NCBI GenBank assembly: GCA_002412595.1
Contig: DHVJ01000015.1
Location: forward strand, 189,259 to 253,258
Direction of reading: 5' to 3'
Origin: Anaerolineaceae bacterium UBA5211
GTDB lineage: Bacteria > Chloroflexota > Anaerolineae > Anaerolineales > Anaerolineaceae
DNA: 64,000 bases
Shown: piece after piece, positions 35,363 to 44,274 of the stretch
Numbering within the stretch: the stretch's first letter is position 1
Layout of the letters: every line of letters begins with the position of its first letter
Translations under genes and position numbers: made by a program
Notes under the pieces: generated by a model
What the model was told of the DNA's origin: nothing
Database searches by the model: none
What the model saw: only the letters and a program-made list of their open reading frames with translations

Positions 35363-38300
35363 TTAACTTTCGCTTTCCAATGCTACGGTGAAGCGTCCTG
35401 CAGGTGTGTAACCCACTTCAGTCAGGCGCAAATCTGCGTCATGCAATTCTTCCAGAATATCCGCCGCGGCTTCGCGGGCTTCTACATCCGGATGGATATC
35501 CAGCGCCCGGCAGAACACTTCGGGCCATTCCAGGCGCAATGATTTGGTCAATCCGGCAAAACCGCCGGGATAAGGGTCTGAGCTTTTGGAACCGTTCAAC
35601 CCGAACTGGCCGTCCATCTGCGTCACTGTCAGGAAAGTTGGGCGGGTTTGCGCGGCCGCAGCGTTGAGCGGCGCTTTCAAATGACGCGCCATCAGGAAAA
35701 CTGATTTAAGTGACTCGGCATTCTTCTCGCTGATATCCAGGGATTTCTTGCCATTACCGCTGCCATTACAGCCGGGATCCAAATGCACAAAGCTGACCAC
35801 ATTGTCATTTTCCGCGATGATCTGGTCCATCAACGTCTGGACTGCCTCATCGCTCACCGTGGCAAGTGTGTAGCGCTTTATTTGGGCGGAGCCTTCGTCA
35901 GAAAAAACAGCTCCAGCATTTTTTCCGTTCTTGCCGATATGAATGAGGCCGACCTGCAGCCCTTTTTCCTGCAGGGCTTCCACCAAAGCTTGCGTCCGTT
36001 TGGAACCGTCGTCCGTGACCAGCAGCGTGCTGCCCTGCGGGTATTCGAACGCCACCAGGTCAGGCCTGGGCAGCGGCTTGATAACCACAGGATAAGATGC
36101 AATGCACTTGACTTTGGGTTGTTCAGCTTGCAACGCCGCAGGATTTTCTGCCTTTACGATTTCAGATTTCTTTTCGGCACCACTGTCACTGAATTTGGAA
36201 ATGATCTGCGCCAATGTGCGCAGTTCCACCAATTCATCCGCGCCAATGCCGGGCAGTTCAGGATATTGTTCCTGCATGGCGCCCAGGATCTCGACGCGCT
36301 TGATGGAATCGATACCCAGGTCGGCTTCCATATCCATGCCCAATTCAAGCATGTCCACCGGGTAGCCGGTCTTTTCGCTGACAATCGCTAAAAAGGCAGA
36401 CTGGATTTCGGCCGCAGCCGGCTGCGCGGGAACAGGTGCTGATGCAGATTTCGATTCAGCAACGGGAGCTGTGGGTATAACCCCAGCTTCCACTCCGGAA
36501 GGCACAGTCGTATTGAAGGCGCCAATGATCTGCTCCAGCGTGCGCAGTTCCACCAGGTCATCCGCACTGATGCTCGGTAATTCGGGGTATTGCTCCTGCA
36601 TGGCGCCCAGGATCTCGACCCGTTTAATGGAATCGATGCCCAGGTCGGCTTCCATGTCCATGCCCAGTTCCAGCATGTCCACCGGGTAGCCGGTCTTTTC
36701 GCTAACAATCGCTAAAAAGGCAGACTGGATTTCGGCTGAAGGTATCGAGGAAGCGCCCGGTGCCGCCGCTGGTTTGGATTTTTCTTCCAATGTATTAAGT
36801 GCGGGTGCAGACAATGCTGCAGCGTTGGAATCCGCACCGGCTTTGAAAGCGCCGATGATTTGTTCCAGCGTGCGCAATTCCACCAAATCGTCCGCGCTGA
36901 TACTCGGTAATTCGGGGTACTGTTCCTGCACCGCCCCCAGGATCTCAACGCGTTTGATGGAATCGATGCCCAGGTCGGCTTCCATGTCCATGCCCAGTTC
37001 CAGCATGTCCACCGGATAACCGGTCTTCTCGCTCACAATCGCCAGGAAGGAACGCTGTAATTCTTCCGGAGCGGGCCCTGCTGCGGCCGGCGCAGATGCC
37101 AATACGGGCACCGGTGCGGGTGTTTTTTCGACTGCCGCCTCTACAGGTGCTGCCTCAGGTTCTGCTAAAAATACGCGTTCGGCCGGTGCTGCCGCTGCGG
37201 GAGACTCTGCGGCAGGTATCGCAAGGCCGCTGCCCATCAGCGTCTGGACCATTTCAGCGTACTGCTGCGTGAAAGCGGTCTGCGATTTAATGTATTCCTG
37301 ATGGGCGCTGCTGGTCGCGCTGTGCTGGCTGGAAATAAAACCGGCCTGCTTTTCTATCAGCGCCAGATTGCGTTCATCCGCGGGGAGCAGCCCATTCCCA
37401 TTTTGTCCGGAAAGCAGGGTAAGCTCCATCTTCACGATGTCCTGAAGCGCGTTTTTGGAGGCACTGTCGTTCTGTAAAAATTGCTGGTGCGCTTTCAGAA
37501 ATTCACTTTGGTGATTCTGCAGCCGTTCGACCAACGCTTCAATATCCGAGTTGTTCACATTCATGGGTCTGGTCTCCACAGGGCTTGTGGAATTTATTTT
37601 TCCTTTCGGTGCATTCATTTGGACCCCTGCCGGGTCGGCTGCAGCCGGCGCTTCCAAAGAGCGGTCAATTGCCTGGGCAGTCACTTGCGTCTGCTTGACG
37701 CGCTTCTTGGCTTCAAGTGCATCTTCGAATTTCGCGCGGGTGGCTTCCGTGGTATATAAACCCCCATTTAAACTCACGGCTACCTTGCTGAGCTTGGCTG
37801 CCTTTTCCTGCGGATAGACGCGATAGGGGTCAATGTTCGCCAGTGCAAATCCCAGCACGCGCAGCTGCAAAACCGCCTGGCGGAACTGGGTATCGCTGTT
37901 CCCTTTGGGGTTGGGGTTCAAAGTGACAACCTCGTGCGGCTGATCCTTCAGGATATCTTTGACCAGGTTGCTGAGCACGTTCTTCGGGCCGCATTCAATG
38001 AAGATGCGCCCGCCGTCCGCATAGATATTCTCGATCTCTTCCTGGAAGCGCACCGAATTCAACATGTGCTCGGAAAGCGTTTCCGCCATCGCCTGCGGCT
38101 CAGCCGGATAAGGTTGGGCGCTGGCGTTGGAATAAACCTTACCACTGATCTGCTTGAAGGTCTCTTTTAGGATGGCCTGCGCGAAGGGTGCTTTGGCATG
38201 CTCCACGAAAGCGGTGTGGAAAGCCATGGAAACCTTCAGCGGGTAAACCGACAGTCCGGCACCTTCGAGCACCGCTTTGATGTCCTGAATACCCTGGGTT

Positions 38301-40612
38301 GAACCCGCCAGCACCACCTGCACAGGCGAGTTGTAATTGGCAATCTGCACGTCCGGGTGGCCTTTCAGCAATTCACGCACGGTTTCCGCGTCCCCTTTGA
38401 CCGCCGCCATACTGCCGCTGTCCTGACCGGATTCAGTCGGCATGCTCATAGCCTGGCCGCGCGCGGCCGCCAGGCGCATAAAGGCCTCGTCATCCATTGC
38501 GCCGCTGGCCCATAACGCGCTCAATTCGCCGAAGCTGTGCCCGGCATAATAATCCGCCGTGAATCCGGCAGTCTGGAGCAGACGGTACACCGCCAGGCTG
38601 AAAGTCCCGATAGCCGGTTGAGCGTTCTCGGTAGCGGTCAATTTCTCTTGTTGGACTTTGCGGTCCGCGTCTGAAAAGACCGGGATGGGAAAGATGGTTT
38701 GGGTCAAAGCTGCGCGTCCGTTTTTAACAGCTTGGGCATTTGCCATTTCGAAACTTTCGCGGAAGGGCGGGAAGCTGATGGCCAGGTCTTTGCCCATGTT
38801 GACGTACTGTGAACCCTGCCCGGGGAAAAGCGCAGCGGTCTTACCTTTCACATCCATGCCGGACGCGCGGAAATAGATACCCTTGGGGTGCGTCCAGACT
38901 GTTTGATTTTGGTTCTTTTCGAGCAAACTCAGCGCTTCATTCAACAATGCACTGGCATCCTGTGCGGATTCCGCCAGAAAGCCCAGGCGTGCATATTCAG
39001 ACGGGATGGTCTTCGAAGACGCATCCTGGTCCAGTTGGTTTAGCAGGTTACCGCCTTGTTCGCCTTGCAGTTGGCTGAGGGTCTGTTGGCAGGCCTGTGC
39101 CAGTTCCTGCGGGGTCGCAGCGGATAACATCACAGTGAAGGGCGCTGCTTGAATACGGGTGAAGGCATCCCCTTTGCCCTGGTATTCTTCCACGGCAATA
39201 TGAAAATTGGTGCCGCCGAAGCCGAATGAGCTGACGCCCGCGCGCCGCGGGGTGCCGTCTGTTCTGCTGAACCACGGGCGTGTTTCCGTGTTCAGGTAGA
39301 ATGGCGTGTTCTCGATTTCCATGGCTGGATTGGGTTGGGAAACATTGATGGTAGCCGGCAGTACCTTGTGATAAAGCGCCAGGCTGGCCTTGATCAAGCT
39401 GGCCGCGCCGGCGGCCGCTTTGGTGTGGCCGATTTGCGACTTGACGCTGCCCAGGGCAATATGCTGCTTATCGGAATTATTCTCGCCAAACACTCCCCGC
39501 ATGCCCTCGAACTCGGCCGGGTCGCCGGCCATGGTGCCAGTGCCGTGGGCTTCAATCAGCCCAACCGTGCCCGGTTCGTAGCCGGCGCGTTCATAGGCAC
39601 GCTTCAGGGCCTTGGCCTGCCCGCTGGGACGCGGCGCGTAAATACTCTTAAAGTTGCCGTCGCTGGAGGTACCGATTCCACGGATGACGGCGTAAATGCG
39701 GTCGTTGTCGCGCTCAGCGTCCGCCAGGCGTTTCATCACCAACATGCCGATGCCCTCACCCGAGAGCATACCGTCTGAATCCGCGCTGAAAGCGCGCAGG
39801 TGGTCGCCCTTGGAGAAAGCCGGCGTCTTGCTGAAGCACATAAAGGTCAGGATGGAATTGTCCGTGTCCACCCCGCCCGTGATCATCATATCCGCGTGTC
39901 CGAGTGCCAGTTCGCTGACCGCCAGGTTGACCGCAGCCAGGGAACTGCCGCAGGCCGCGTCCACCACACAATTGGTGCCGCCCAGGTCCAAGCGGTTGGC
40001 GATGCGCCCCGCCACCACGTTACCGATCGAGCCCGGGAAAGCATTTTCATTCCACGAGACATAAGCCAATTTCATTTTCTCAATGATCTCGGGGATCTCC
40101 GACTCCGGGACCGAGCTGGATTTCAACACTTTTTCCCATACCGGGTACTGCAGGCGGTTCAACAACGGTTGGATCACCTTGGAAGACATACCCACCATGC
40201 CCAGCACCACACCGGTGCGGTCCAGCACTTCGCTGTCCTTTTCGGTTATGCCCGCGTCCGCCAACGCATCGCGCGCTACCAGCAGGCCCAGTAATTGCGA
40301 AACGTCCGTAACCTCCAGAAAATTCGGCGGCAGGCCAAATTCCATCGGGTCAAATTGGATATCCGGGATGAAACCGCCGTACTTGCTGTAAGATTTATCA
40401 GGGGCCGCGGGATCGGGATCATAATAATCTTCGACATGCCAACGGGAAGCAGGCACCTCACGCACACAGTTGAGTTCTGCCAAAATATTTTCCCAATAAC
40501 GTTCCAAATTTTGCGCCTCCGGGAAAATACCGGCCATGCCGACGATGGCGATGGGGGTCGTGGAAGGTGTTTTATCCTGTAGGGTTGGATTCTTTTTCTT
40601 TTGTGTACCCAT
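35363..40612 (-). CDS. pfaA: PfaA-like synthase: KS-AT-ACP-ACP-ACP-KR(structural half)
   Basis: 1749-residue multidomain synthase. KS: IAIVGMAGIFPEA near residue 20, catalytic Cys about 221 in VDAACGSSLA, His about 356 in EAHGTGT and about 396 in IGHTKAA. AT: FPGQGSQYVNMG, Ser about 693 in GHSFGE. Three ACPs carry LGIDSIKRVEIL, with phosphopantetheine Ser at about 1218, 1328 and 1436, linked by Ala/Pro-rich stretches. The last 270 residues are the structural half of a ketoreductase; its catalytic half is in the next gene. The motif LGIDSIKR is a hallmark of Pfa synthases. GTG 40618 is in frame, but ATG 40612 lies seven bases after AAGGA. It extends acyl chains with malonyl units in the cytoplasm. 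Confidence 0.92.
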   Translation of the reverse strand: MGTQKKKNPTLQDKTPSTTPIAIVGMAGIFPEAQNLERYWENILAELNCVREVPASRWHVEDYYDPDPAAPDKSYSKYGGFIPDIQFDPMEFGLPPNFLEVTDVSQLLGLLVARDALADAGITEKDSEVLDRTGVVLGMVGMSSKVIQPLLNRLQYPVWEKVLKSSSVPESEIPEIIEKMKLAYVSWNENAFPGSIGNVVAGRIANRLDLGGTNCVVDAACGSSLAAVNLAVSELALGHADMMITGGVDTDNSILTFMCFSKTPAFSKGDHLRAFSADSDGMLSGEGIGMLVMKRLADAERDNDRIYAVIRGIGTSSDGNFKSIYAPRPSGQAKALKRAYERAGYEPGTVGLIEAHGTGTMAGDPAEFEGMRGVFGENNSDKQHIALGSVKSQIGHTKAAAGAASLIKASLALYHKVLPATINVSQPNPAMEIENTPFYLNTETRPWFSRTDGTPRRAGVSSFGFGGTNFHIAVEEYQGKGDAFTRIQAAPFTVMLSAATPQELAQACQQTLSQLQGEQGGNLLNQLDQDASSKTIPSEYARLGFLAESAQDASALLNEALSLLEKNQNQTVWTHPKGIYFRASGMDVKGKTAALFPGQGSQYVNMGKDLAISFPPFRESFEMANAQAVKNGRAALTQTIFPIPVFSDADRKVQQEKLTATENAQPAIGTFSLAVYRLLQTAGFTADYYAGHSFGELSALWASGAMDDEAFMRLAAARGQAMSMPTESGQDSGSMAAVKGDAETVRELLKGHPDVQIANYNSPVQVVLAGSTQGIQDIKAVLEGAGLSVYPLKVSMAFHTAFVEHAKAPFAQAILKETFKQISGKVYSNASAQPYPAEPQAMAETLSEHMLNSVRFQEEIENIYADGGRIFIECGPKNVLSNLVKDILKDQPHEVVTLNPNPKGNSDTQFRQAVLQLRVLGFALANIDPYRVYPQEKAAKLSKVAVSLNGGLYTTEATRAKFEDALEAKKRVKQTQVTAQAIDRSLEAPAAADPAGVQMNAPKGKINSTSPVETRPMNVNNSDIEALVERLQNHQSEFLKAHQQFLQNDSASKNALQDIVKMELTLLSGQNGNGLLPADERNLALIEKQAGFISSQHSATSSAHQEYIKSQTAFTQQYAEMVQTLMGSGLAIPAAESPAAAAPAERVFLAEPEAAPVEAAVEKTPAPVPVLASAPAAAGPAPEELQRSFLAIVSEKTGYPVDMLELGMDMEADLGIDSIKRVEILGAVQEQYPELPSISADDLVELRTLEQIIGAFKAGADSNAAALSAPALNTLEEKSKPAAAPGASSIPSAEIQSAFLAIVSEKTGYPVDMLELGMDMEADLGIDSIKRVEILGAMQEQYPELPSISADDLVELRTLEQIIGAFNTTVPSGVEAGVIPTAPVAESKSASAPVPAQPAAAEIQSAFLAIVSEKTGYPVDMLELGMDMEADLGIDSIKRVEILGAMQEQYPELPGIGADELVELRTLAQIISKFSDSGAEKKSEIVKAENPAALQAEQPKVKCIASYPVVIKPLPRPDLVAFEYPQGSTLLVTDDGSKRTQALVEALQEKGLQVGLIHIGKNGKNAGAVFSDEGSAQIKRYTLATVSDEAVQTLMDQIIAENDNVVSFVHLDPGCNGSGNGKKSLDISEKNAESLKSVFLMARHLKAPLNAAAAQTRPTFLTVTQMDGQFGLNGSKSSDPYPGGFAGLTKSLRLEWPEVFCRALDIHPDVEAREAAADILEELHDADLRLTEVGYTPAGRFTVALESES
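36180..37070 (-). repeat. Three near-identical tandem ACP-coding repeats
   Basis: Three copies of an ACP module recur with a spacing of about 327 bases, each with nearly the same DNA around the phosphopantetheine site (serine codons at about 36959, 36629 and 36305). Linkers between copies differ. This is internal to the pfaA-like gene. Confidence 0.9.
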
Positions 40613-40618
40613 ATTCAC

Positions 40619-40920
40619 ATCCTTGCAATCAACTTTAAGATTGTCTTTTCAATTAAGACCAAGCGGCCTTGGTGTTTTATGGGTAAACCCGACTTGGAGT
40701 AAAAAGTTGCACGGCGTCCAAACAACCCTATATAGCGCCTATTACTCGCGCACACGTGAGTTACAATAAATTTTTCGACAAAAAAGCGAAAATTGAATTT
40801 CGAGGGGGTTAGGGGCAATCCTGGAGGGGAGGCACTTCCAAGGGGTTGCGCCGATTAATTCTTCATAAATTTAGTAAATAGAAGCCTCAGCGGTACCTGA
40901 TGTAAGAGATACTTGCCTTA
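40619..40920 (-). promoter_or_regulatory. Promoter region of the lipid-synthase operon
   Basis: About 300 bases between the mutarotase-like gene and pfaA, both on the minus strand. It must carry the operon promoter and perhaps the terminator of the gal operon. The only structured site I see is a near-palindrome ACTCGCGCACACGTGAGT at 40744-40761 (one mismatch in the arms), a possible operator. No clear -35/-10 pair and no intrinsic terminator could be picked out. Confidence 0.4.
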
Positions 40921-41832
40921 CTAAACAACAAATTCTTGTAAAACCTTGTTTATTTCCTGGTCATTTGCGGGCATGCCGGACATTTTCCACAGTCCCCATT
41001 CCTCCTGATGCACAATACTTTCTCCCGGTAGGATCGTCTGAAGCGGGCTAAGTGTTTCCATTTCCAGCATGTTCCCATCCGTATAAACCTCAACGCTGCA
41101 GCCAAAGTCGGGATACCTGCCCTTGTCAATATAATTGAATTTCTTGATGAACAGGCTGTCTCCCATAAAATATCCGATCCAATTACTCCGGCAATCCATA
41201 CCCAATTTTAGTGGAACTTCCGCCTGCGGATCTTGGCGGATGGTAATAAACCGGTCTGAAAATGTAAGTCGTTTATCCGCAAGGTCCGTGTAAGGCCACA
41301 CGCTGATGGCGTGATTTGGCTGCAATTCCTGTGGGAAAGGAATCTTTCGCGGGAGCGGGATTACAGCTTTGCCATTTGGCCGCATCATCGACAATGCCCA
41401 ACCCGCTAATTCAACCGGCCACAGGCCTTGATTCGTGAGGATATGGTCAATCTTCAGGGTGTTTCCTTCTGTCTTCAGGTGAATGCGCATGCTTTTCTGT
41501 ATGCAGGTGCTCGTTTCAGTGCTTTGGATGAAAGCGATGGCATCTGCGGTTTGCTCGATTTTTACGGGATGGTTATCCGGGTAATAAGACCTTGGATTTA
41601 CTTCCGGCGCGTGCCACAGCCGGTGACCGCCGTACGGGTACCATTCCTCTGAATTGAGGTATTTTTCTACATCGGGAGCCTCATAAAAAATGTTGTTCTC
41701 CCCTTTAAAACGACAGGCCGTGATGCGCGGGCCTATCGTGGTGGGAATCTCCACTTCGATAATGCCGTTAGAGAGGCTGCTGATTTCTCCCCATTTCTCA
41801 TGATTTCTAATGTGTTGAATATTAAATTTCAT
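40921..41832 (-). CDS. Aldose-epimerase-like (galactose mutarotase superfamily) protein
   Basis: 303-residue protein of the galactose-mutarotase-like beta-sandwich superfamily, possibly DUF4380-type rather than classic GalM. Supporting segments are YPYGGHRLWHAPE, NTLKIDHILTNQG, WPVELAGWALSMM and SVEVYTDGNMLEMETLSP. It follows galT by 73 bases and is probably in the same operon, consistent with interconverting sugar anomers before the kinase step. No signal peptide is present, so it is cytoplasmic. The catalytic His/Glu set cannot be assigned with certainty from sequence alone. Confidence 0.7.
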   Translation of the reverse strand: MKFNIQHIRNHEKWGEISSLSNGIIEVEIPTTIGPRITACRFKGENNIFYEAPDVEKYLNSEEWYPYGGHRLWHAPEVNPRSYYPDNHPVKIEQTADAIAFIQSTETSTCIQKSMRIHLKTEGNTLKIDHILTNQGLWPVELAGWALSMMRPNGKAVIPLPRKIPFPQELQPNHAISVWPYTDLADKRLTFSDRFITIRQDPQAEVPLKLGMDCRSNWIGYFMGDSLFIKKFNYIDKGRYPDFGCSVEVYTDGNMLEMETLSPLQTILPGESIVHQEEWGLWKMSGMPANDQEINKVLQEFVV

Positions 41833-41905
41833 ACGTTCCCTCTTCTAGCCTGTATCATTCCATACTTGCTGCAAACCAATAGCATCCTGATAAAATGGCC
41901 AGGGG

Positions 41906-42919
41906 CTATTTCGCAATACATTCCCGCAATCTTTCCGCAGCCTGCTCGGCAGACAGGTCGCGCTGAACTTCCGCCAATAATTCATAACCGACGATAAATT
42001 TCTTCACGTTCGCCGAGCGCAGCAATGGCGGGTAAAAATGCGCGTGCAGCTGCCAATAAGCATAATCAGCCTTGTCGTTGGGAGCCCCATGCCAGCCCAT
42101 AGAATAAGGAAAGCTGGTATCGAAAAGCAGATCATACCTGGTCAGGGTGTTTTTCAGTATGGCAGCCAGGTCATTCCGCTCATCATTGGAAAGATCGGGT
42201 AATCGCAGGACATGCCGTTTGGGCAGCAAAAGTATCTCGAAGGGCCAGATGGCCCAAAAAGGCACCAGGGCCAACCAATGCTCATTTTCCGCCACAATCC
42301 GCTCGGCTTGCTGCTGCTCTACGCTGCAATAGTCAACCAACAGTGAAGAACCATGTTCCGAATGGTAATGTTTTTGTTGGATTTCTTCTTTCCGGGGTTC
42401 ATTGGGCAGCCGGTCGAGCGCCCAAATCTGACCGTGCGGGTGCGGGTTTGAGCAGCCCATCAAAGCGCCTTTATTTTCGAAAACCTGCACCCAGCGGTAT
42501 TTCTCGCCCAACTCCGTAATTTGCTGGGCCCAAACATCCACAACTTTGCGGATATCTTCTTTAGCCATCTGCCGCATGGTCAAATCGTGGCGCGGCGAAA
42601 AGCAAAGCACCCGGCAGGTGCCTTTGACGAGATCCACTTTCAACAAGTGGTTTTGATCTGCCTTCCTAATAGGAGGGTCCGGCAATAGTGCAGAAAAATC
42701 GTTTGTGAATACAAATGTGGATTCGTAATCAGGGTTGTGCGCGCTGCCCGCCCGTTCATTTCCGGGGCAAAGATAACATTGGGGGTCGTAGGCTGGCCGT
42801 TGATCGATGCCTGCCTTCTCAACCCGGCCCTGCCAGGGGCGTTCTGTGCGCTGCGGGGAAACCAATACATACTCACCCGTGAGCGGGTTGAAACGCCGGT
42901 GCGGATACTCATTCATCAT
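41906..42919 (-). CDS. galT: Galactose-1-phosphate uridylyltransferase
   Basis: Leloir-pathway enzyme exchanging UMP between UDP-glucose and galactose-1-phosphate. The N-terminus RRFNPLTGEYVLVSPQRTERPWQG-like pattern (split here into RRFNPLTGEYVLVSP and RTERPWQG), the zinc-site CYLCPGNERA, and the active-site NPHPHGQIWA with the nucleophilic His are all present. The C-terminal half has YSMGWHGAP and HAHFYPPLLRS. About 337 residues, normal size. ATG 42919 follows AGGA and overlaps the galK end by 11 bases. Confidence 0.95.
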   Translation of the reverse strand: MMNEYPHRRFNPLTGEYVLVSPQRTERPWQGRVEKAGIDQRPAYDPQCYLCPGNERAGSAHNPDYESTFVFTNDFSALLPDPPIRKADQNHLLKVDLVKGTCRVLCFSPRHDLTMRQMAKEDIRKVVDVWAQQITELGEKYRWVQVFENKGALMGCSNPHPHGQIWALDRLPNEPRKEEIQQKHYHSEHGSSLLVDYCSVEQQQAERIVAENEHWLALVPFWAIWPFEILLLPKRHVLRLPDLSNDERNDLAAILKNTLTRYDLLFDTSFPYSMGWHGAPNDKADYAYWQLHAHFYPPLLRSANVKKFIVGYELLAEVQRDLSAEQAAERLRECIAK

Positions 42920-44105
42920 TACTATCCTGCTCAATATTTAAAACCCCTGCGCCATCCAGCGCCCGCACCGGATAAATTTCAGCTTGGATGCCCGTGCTGT
43001 GCGCGTATTGATGCTGAACGTAATCCATGAAAGCATCAACACAATCATCGCCGACAAACGCCACCAAACATCCGCCAAAACCGGCTCCGGCGCCACGTGC
43101 ACCGAAGACCCCTGGCGCGTGCATGATCGCGTCAAACATACATAACATTTCCTGCGACACGATTTCGTATAAATCGCGCGCGCCATTAAAAGATTCCACC
43201 GCGAGCCTGCCGGCTTCCGCGTGACGGCCGGTTACTAATGCGGCTGCCGTATCCAACACGCGCTGATTCTCCTGCAGGATAAAATAACAGCGTTTATAAA
43301 TTACCGGGTCCATATCCGCCTGATGAGCTTGAAGCTGATCAAGGCTTACATCACGGAGAGATTGAATCCCGGGATAATAATCAGCCAGCAGGGCCGCACC
43401 CGCTTCACACTGGGCGCGCCGCTGTGAGTATTCTGAACCGGTCAGCGCCCGCTCAGCGCGCGTGTCGCAAATCACAACCTGCAAGCCGGGGGCAACCGGC
43501 TTGATCTCGCTGGTGATGGAGCGGCAGTCCAGCAGCAGGATACAGCCCGCGCGTCCCATGACCGAGGCATACTGGTCCATGATCCCGCACTGCATACCCA
43601 CAAATTGGTTCTCGGCTCGTTGGCAAAACAGCGCCTTCTGCAGCGCTTCAATCCGCCAATTGGAGAGTGTTTCAAACACTTCAATGGTTGCCACTTCCAA
43701 CGCAGCGGATGAGCTTAACCCGCTGCCAAAGGGGATTGTGCTGTGAACCAATCCGTCAAAACCTGTTAATGGATAGTTTTCTTCCAGGAGCACATGTGCA
43801 ACCCCGCGAACATAGTTGCTCCAGGGGATTTGCGTATCATGCTCAATTCGACTCAACTCAAATTCAGCCCTGCCCGCCAGGTTCAGCGATGCGATCCGTA
43901 TCTTTCCATCCGTGCGAGGGCTGGCCGCGATCCATGTACTGCGATTGATGGTCTGGATGAGCACATAGCCAAGGTTGTAATCCGTATGACTGCCCATCAG
44001 GTCAACCCGGCCCGGTGCCTGCACCCAGATATCAGGCTTCTCGCCGAAGAGGTTGCGAAACTTTTCTTCAATAAAGACTTTTCGGTGTTGGTCTTTCATA
44101 TACAT
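42909..44105 (-). CDS. galK: Galactokinase
   Basis: GHMP-family kinase (398 residues) phosphorylating galactose at C1. The galactokinase signature GRVDLMGSHTDYNLGYVL lies at about residue 31, the ATP loop PFGSGLSSSAALEVA at about 125, the catalytic Asp region MQCGIMDQYASVMG near 175, and the C-terminal GARGAGAGFGGCLVAF near 345. The next gene galT overlaps its end, giving a galKT operon fed by the galactose/galactofuranose importer encoded upstream. ATG 44099 is an alternative start. Confidence 0.95.
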   Translation of the reverse strand: MYMKDQHRKVFIEEKFRNLFGEKPDIWVQAPGRVDLMGSHTDYNLGYVLIQTINRSTWIAASPRTDGKIRIASLNLAGRAEFELSRIEHDTQIPWSNYVRGVAHVLLEENYPLTGFDGLVHSTIPFGSGLSSSAALEVATIEVFETLSNWRIEALQKALFCQRAENQFVGMQCGIMDQYASVMGRAGCILLLDCRSITSEIKPVAPGLQVVICDTRAERALTGSEYSQRRAQCEAGAALLADYYPGIQSLRDVSLDQLQAHQADMDPVIYKRCYFILQENQRVLDTAAALVTGRHAEAGRLAVESFNGARDLYEIVSQEMLCMFDAIMHAPGVFGARGAGAGFGGCLVAFVGDDCVDAFMDYVQHQYAHSTGIQAEIYPVRALDGAGVLNIEQDSNDE

Positions 44106-44274
44106 CCAATCGCCTGAGATTAAGAACTTACGCGGCCAATTTTCCTTTCAAATAAAACACTTTTGAATCCGCGCATCTTCTTGCCACCAGAGGCAATAAT
44201 CCTTCTATACGAGATATAAATTTATTTTCTTCCAGGGCGATCAATTTTCTCGTTGGCTTTCAAATTCAGCTCTT

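Noticed and set aside
35354..35365. Frameshift joining the pfaA-like and KR-DH genes into one
   Set aside because: A proper stop, a proper ATG and a break at the subdomain boundary fit two genes better, although an assembly error cannot be fully excluded.
40615..40818. 67-residue frame upstream of pfaA
   Set aside because: It overlaps the promoter region, has no family features and would run into the pfaA start.
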